A stretch of DNA of 64,000 bases, taken from contig NC_052475.1 in the NCBI RefSeq assembly GCF_009730915.1, forward strand, positions 1,054,001 to 1,118,000, read 5' to 3'. The translations under genes and the position numbers were made by a program. The notes beneath the pieces are model-generated. The model did no database searches. It was not told the origin of the DNA and saw only the letters and a list, made by a program, of their open reading frames with translations. Source of the stretch: Dioscorea cayenensis subsp. rotundata (taxonomy: Eukaryota > Streptophyta > Magnoliopsida > Dioscoreales > Dioscoreaceae). Shown piece by piece: positions 61,036-64,000 of the stretch (within the stretch, counting starts at the first letter, position 1; each line of letters opens with the position of its first letter).

Positions 61036-62179
61036 TATATATATATTAAAAGATAAATATGGTTTCTGTACACCAACACCAACATTGCAGGCCAATAATG
61101 CCACAACCACGTGACCAGATTAACCGCTGTCCATCAACTTCAATTAAGTGTGATGGTTTGGCAACACTGAAAGAAGTTCTAGATTGTACACAAATGTTAT
61201 GGAAAAATAGATTAGTTTCTTGTTATCTAATTATGAAGGAACAATCTTGTATTTATATACAAATAATTTATATTAAAAAAATATCTAAGATACAAGTGTT
61301 TGAAATATAAGTACCATAAAAATGCAGGTGATGTATATAAAGAGAAAGCTCGCGTGTGAATCAAGAAATATCTAGACTGAACAGCAAGGTTAATCTAGTC
61401 CATTCCAAGATTTTTTTTTTTTTTTAATTTTAATTTTAATTTTTTAAATATGAATCAATGGACAGCATCCAGGTGAGTGTGGAGTCAATAATGGCAGCAG
61501 AGCACCCAATTCCATCACCCACTCAGAGAAAGGAAGAGGAATTGCATTTTGCATTTGCATTTGCATTGCCAGCTGTTTTTCAAAAATTGTTTTTCAAGTG
61601 GGAATTAATAAAAAAAAAAAAAAATCAGATCATCAGATGATTGATTATATCTGAGAAATGCACAGTGACAACAGAAACAGCAGCACAAATAATGTCATCC
61701 ACTACTTCAGGAAAAAAAAAACTTCACAGAAAAAACCTGACTTTTAGGACCATCAGACTAAATGGATGGCTGTGATTAACCCACATCAGCAATCAGAAAC
61801 AGACTACACCTTATCATCTCACTAAAATATACTGACCTTTTTAGGAACTTTAAACTCTCCTTGATTCTTCTTGTCCACCTCACATGATCAGATCAATGCA
61901 CCAAACAGAACTTTTTTTCACCTTCTCTCTCCATCTCTTTGATGTTAGTTCAACCAAGTACATGTACATGTCTGACTAAATGCTTGCTTGCTTGCATATA
62001 TGTCATAGGATTCCTATATAGTGAACCTGATTACAGGTTGCAATAAAAAGGCCAACCAGAGATCCAGCTGCACTTGCTGATGACTGATATGAGATGAAGG
62101 GGGCCATATACTGTATACTTGTATCTCAAAGTCTTCTTCAGCATTTGCCAGCTGTACTGTATACAACTTCTTCTTTCTC

Positions 62180-62185
62180 TATAAA
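62180..62185 (+). promoter_or_regulatory. TATA box of the B3 gene
   Basis: TATAAA at 62180-62185 after a CT-rich stretch; about 85 bp upstream of the ATG at 62270. Confidence 0.6.
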
Positions 62186-62269
62186 TTCATCACCACTGCA
62201 TGTTATACTTCATCATCATCATCATCATTGTATTTGTCACCAGCAGCAGCAACAGCAGCAACAGCAGAC

Positions 62270-63087
62270 ATGGATGGCTACCACCTTCAAGAGACATGTA
62301 ATGGTGTGAGAGAGCCAATGTTTGAGAAGCCATTGACACCAAGTGATGTAGGGAAGCTTAACAGGTTGGTTATACCAAAACAATATGCAGAGAAGTACTT
62401 CCCTTTGGCATCTGAGTCTGGTGAGAAAGGTTTGTTGTTGTGTTTTGAAGATGAAGGTGGCAAACTATGGAGGTTTCGTTACTCTTACTGGACTAGTAGT
62501 CAGAGTTATGTGCTTACTAAAGGATGGAGTAGGTATGTTAAAGAGAAGAGACTTGATGCAGGTGATCTTGTTATCTTTGAACGGACCTTGGCTGGAGACC
62601 GGTTCTTCATTGCTTGTCGCCGACGTGGCTCACCTGAAGAACCTTCTTCTTCTTCTGCACATAATGCATGGAATCAGCAGTCATTCTATAATTCTTATAA
62701 TGCCAGCTCTTCAATGCCTTCTTCCTACTTGTATATGAGCTCCATGCAGCAGGACTGCTTTGTTCAAAGAGGTCAGTTAGATTTTTAATATCATAAGCAC
62801 AAAAAAAACACACACACACACACACACACAAGAAGAAAAAAGAGTTTCAATATTGATGAAGAATTATGAATTTGCTAATGAGTACAGGAGGAGAGCAGAG
62901 GAGTAGAAGTAATAACACAGTGGGAGTGCCAAAGACACTGAGGCTGTTTGGAGTGAATCTGGAATGCATACCAGATGAGACAGAAGATCAAGAGCAAGTA
63001 GTTCACTCAGGGATGTGTTTTATGGATCAGAACTCTGTTCACAGAGGAAGGTTCATGCCTGGCAATGCATCAACTTCACAACTGTAA
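62270..63087 (+). CDS. B3-domain transcriptional repressor, NGATHA/NGAL type
   Basis: RAV/NGATHA-like B3 protein regulating lateral-organ growth. Exons 62270-62771 and 62888-63087 (phase 1), 233 residues. Start [13 protein letters not shown]3 domain about residues 17-117 ([20 protein letters not shown], then [20 protein letters not shown], and [19 protein letters not shown]); Ser-rich linker ([15 protein letters not shown]); second exon holds [11 protein letters not shown] at about 184-194, the RLFGV-type repression motif shared by NGA, NGAL and RAV proteins. The upstream in-frame TTG/leader codons encoded by a CAG/CAT repeat are not coding. Start context acATGg. The 116-bp intron contains a (CA)n tract; reading through it adds QLDF and a stop after residue 168, giving a 172-residue form without RLFGV. 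No AP2 domain is present, so not a full RAV. Confidence 0.95.
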
Positions 63088-64000
63088 GTAACAGTGTGTA
63101 ACTCATGATGTTGCATTTTCAGCCAAAAAATGAAAGACATCATCAGTCCACAGGAGAAGTAAGAATGTTCTTACAACTACTAGTATTACTGCTCTTGAAA
63201 AGTCTATAACAAGATTGTTCATATGGTTTATCAAAGAACAAGTGAACTTTATTAGTTTTCTTGTTTCACCTGCTTGAGAAGAAGAAGAAGGAGAAGGGAA
63301 ATCCCTGGTTTTCCGGGCAACCTCCACTAGTCACTCACTCTGAGAAACTCTACTGTACTGGACTGGTGCATGATGGGGGTTTTCAGGAAACATCAGGCTG
63401 AAAAGGGGCAGAGATATGGGTGGCGGCCAGAAACCCTGAAACTGAGGGACCTGGAGCTGGGCCCACCCACTATCATGCAATCTTTTCAAGGAAAAAAGAT
63501 GGGAGGGAATCTAAGGGAGAGTTTTTTTTCTTTTAACTTTTTCCTTGTTGTAATGCTTCCTTTCCTAAATCCTCTAAATGTCAATCTGTCTCTCTGAAGT
63601 GAATAGGAATGGTGGTTAATTGAAGTGGGTTCAGGTGCATGGGTACAGTGCTGACCATGATATGATATGAATGACATTGCAAAGGTGTCAGTGTGCATGC
63701 AAAGAGAGAGAGAAAAGACACCTGCAGATCTCCATGTCCTTTGTTCATCACAAAAAGGATATGTTCAGTGATTAGTCCTAATTTCAATACCATTTGTTCC
63801 TATTTAAGTGCCTCAAACAGTGAAGGGCCCATGCAATAGTTTCTTGATTGATCTGATAAGGATTCTCTGGTGGATTGAAAAAAAAAAAAAACACATGAAA
63901 AACATCACATAAGTGACCTGTTTTTCCACCAAGTCAACCATGGTGATTGTAATTAGTTCTGGCACAAACAGTGCCTTGCAAAGCAAATTCACTGCACAAT
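63088..64000 (+). other. B3 gene 3' UTR and downstream spacer
   Basis: Probable 3' UTR then spacer; a GC-richer block at about 63360-63480 (ggtggcggccagaaaccc) contains no convincing frame. No gene seen to the window end. Confidence 0.45.

Larger units (their letters stand above)
57633..62179. other. 4.5-kb AT-rich spacer
   Basis: No gene seen. Contains (TA)n at about 58197-58223 and 60175-60198, (AAT)n at 58412-58455 and 58979-59003, (TC)n at 60515-60545, and a SINE-like block near 60870-61035. Its right end is the promoter of the B3 gene. Confidence 0.5.

Noticed and set aside
1-64000. LTR retrotransposons, retrovirus-like or Polinton-like elements
   Set aside because: No gag, pol or envelope-like stretch and no paired long terminal repeats were recognised. 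The ~0.7-kb insertion at 14255-14930 lacks TG..CA ends.
1-64000. CRISPR arrays, rRNA and tRNA genes
   Set aside because: Tandem repeats here are plain mini- and microsatellites without spacers; no cloverleaf with both A and B boxes in correct order was found.

Overview
This is AT-rich nuclear DNA of a flowering plant. Genes have many short introns with GT..AG borders, intergenic spacers are full of (TA)n and (AAT)n tracts and MITE-like elements, and every recognisable protein belongs to a plant family (OVATE, NGATHA-like B3, RRM-PPR, GIR, HVA22). The E2F protein reads like rice E2F and the small-intron architecture could suit a non-grass monocot, but the species is not determinable here. I worked by eye, so exon borders rest on splice consensus plus reading-frame continuity.

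Layout. 1-3.9 kb: 3' part of an E2F cell-cycle transcription factor gene (+). 4.9-5.3 kb: a small intronless Ser/Pro-rich protein (+). 5.5-16.7 kb: a large tandem duplication, each unit holding one complete six-exon HVA22/DP1-like gene (-) and several kb of upstream DNA; unit 2 has gained a ~0.7-kb insertion and a foldback transposon. 17.5-21.8 kb: two convergent intronless OVATE family repressors, the first with a 53-bp x4 repeat in its leader. 25.9-29.0 kb: mitochondrial processing peptidase alpha (+). 30.2-32.0 kb: a UEV1/MMS2 ubiquitin-conjugating enzyme variant (-), sharing an upstream region with a weakly supported small spliced gene (+, 33.5-34.8 kb) followed by ~4 kb with no gene seen. 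39 kb: a GIR-type EAR repressor (-). 45.9-52.3 kb: a ten-exon RRM+PPR protein of the PPR4 type (-). 53.1-54.7 kb: a small membrane-anchored coiled-coil protein (-). 55.8-57.4 kb: an intronless PLS-class PPR protein whose C-terminal tail is out of frame (-). 62.3-63.1 kb: an NGATHA-like B3 repressor (+).

The genes do not form one pathway. Themes are transcriptional control of growth and organ shape (E2F, two OFPs, GIR-like, B3), organelle biogenesis (MPP alpha, PPR4, PLS-PPR), ER membrane shaping (two HVA22) and K63 ubiquitin signalling/DNA damage tolerance (UEV1). No rRNA, tRNA, CRISPR or intact retroelement was recognised. The best leads are the HVA22 tandem pair, the unknown small spliced gene next to UEV1, the frame-broken PPR tail, the retained-intron option that would remove the B3 protein's repression motif, and the OFP/PPR4 linkage.
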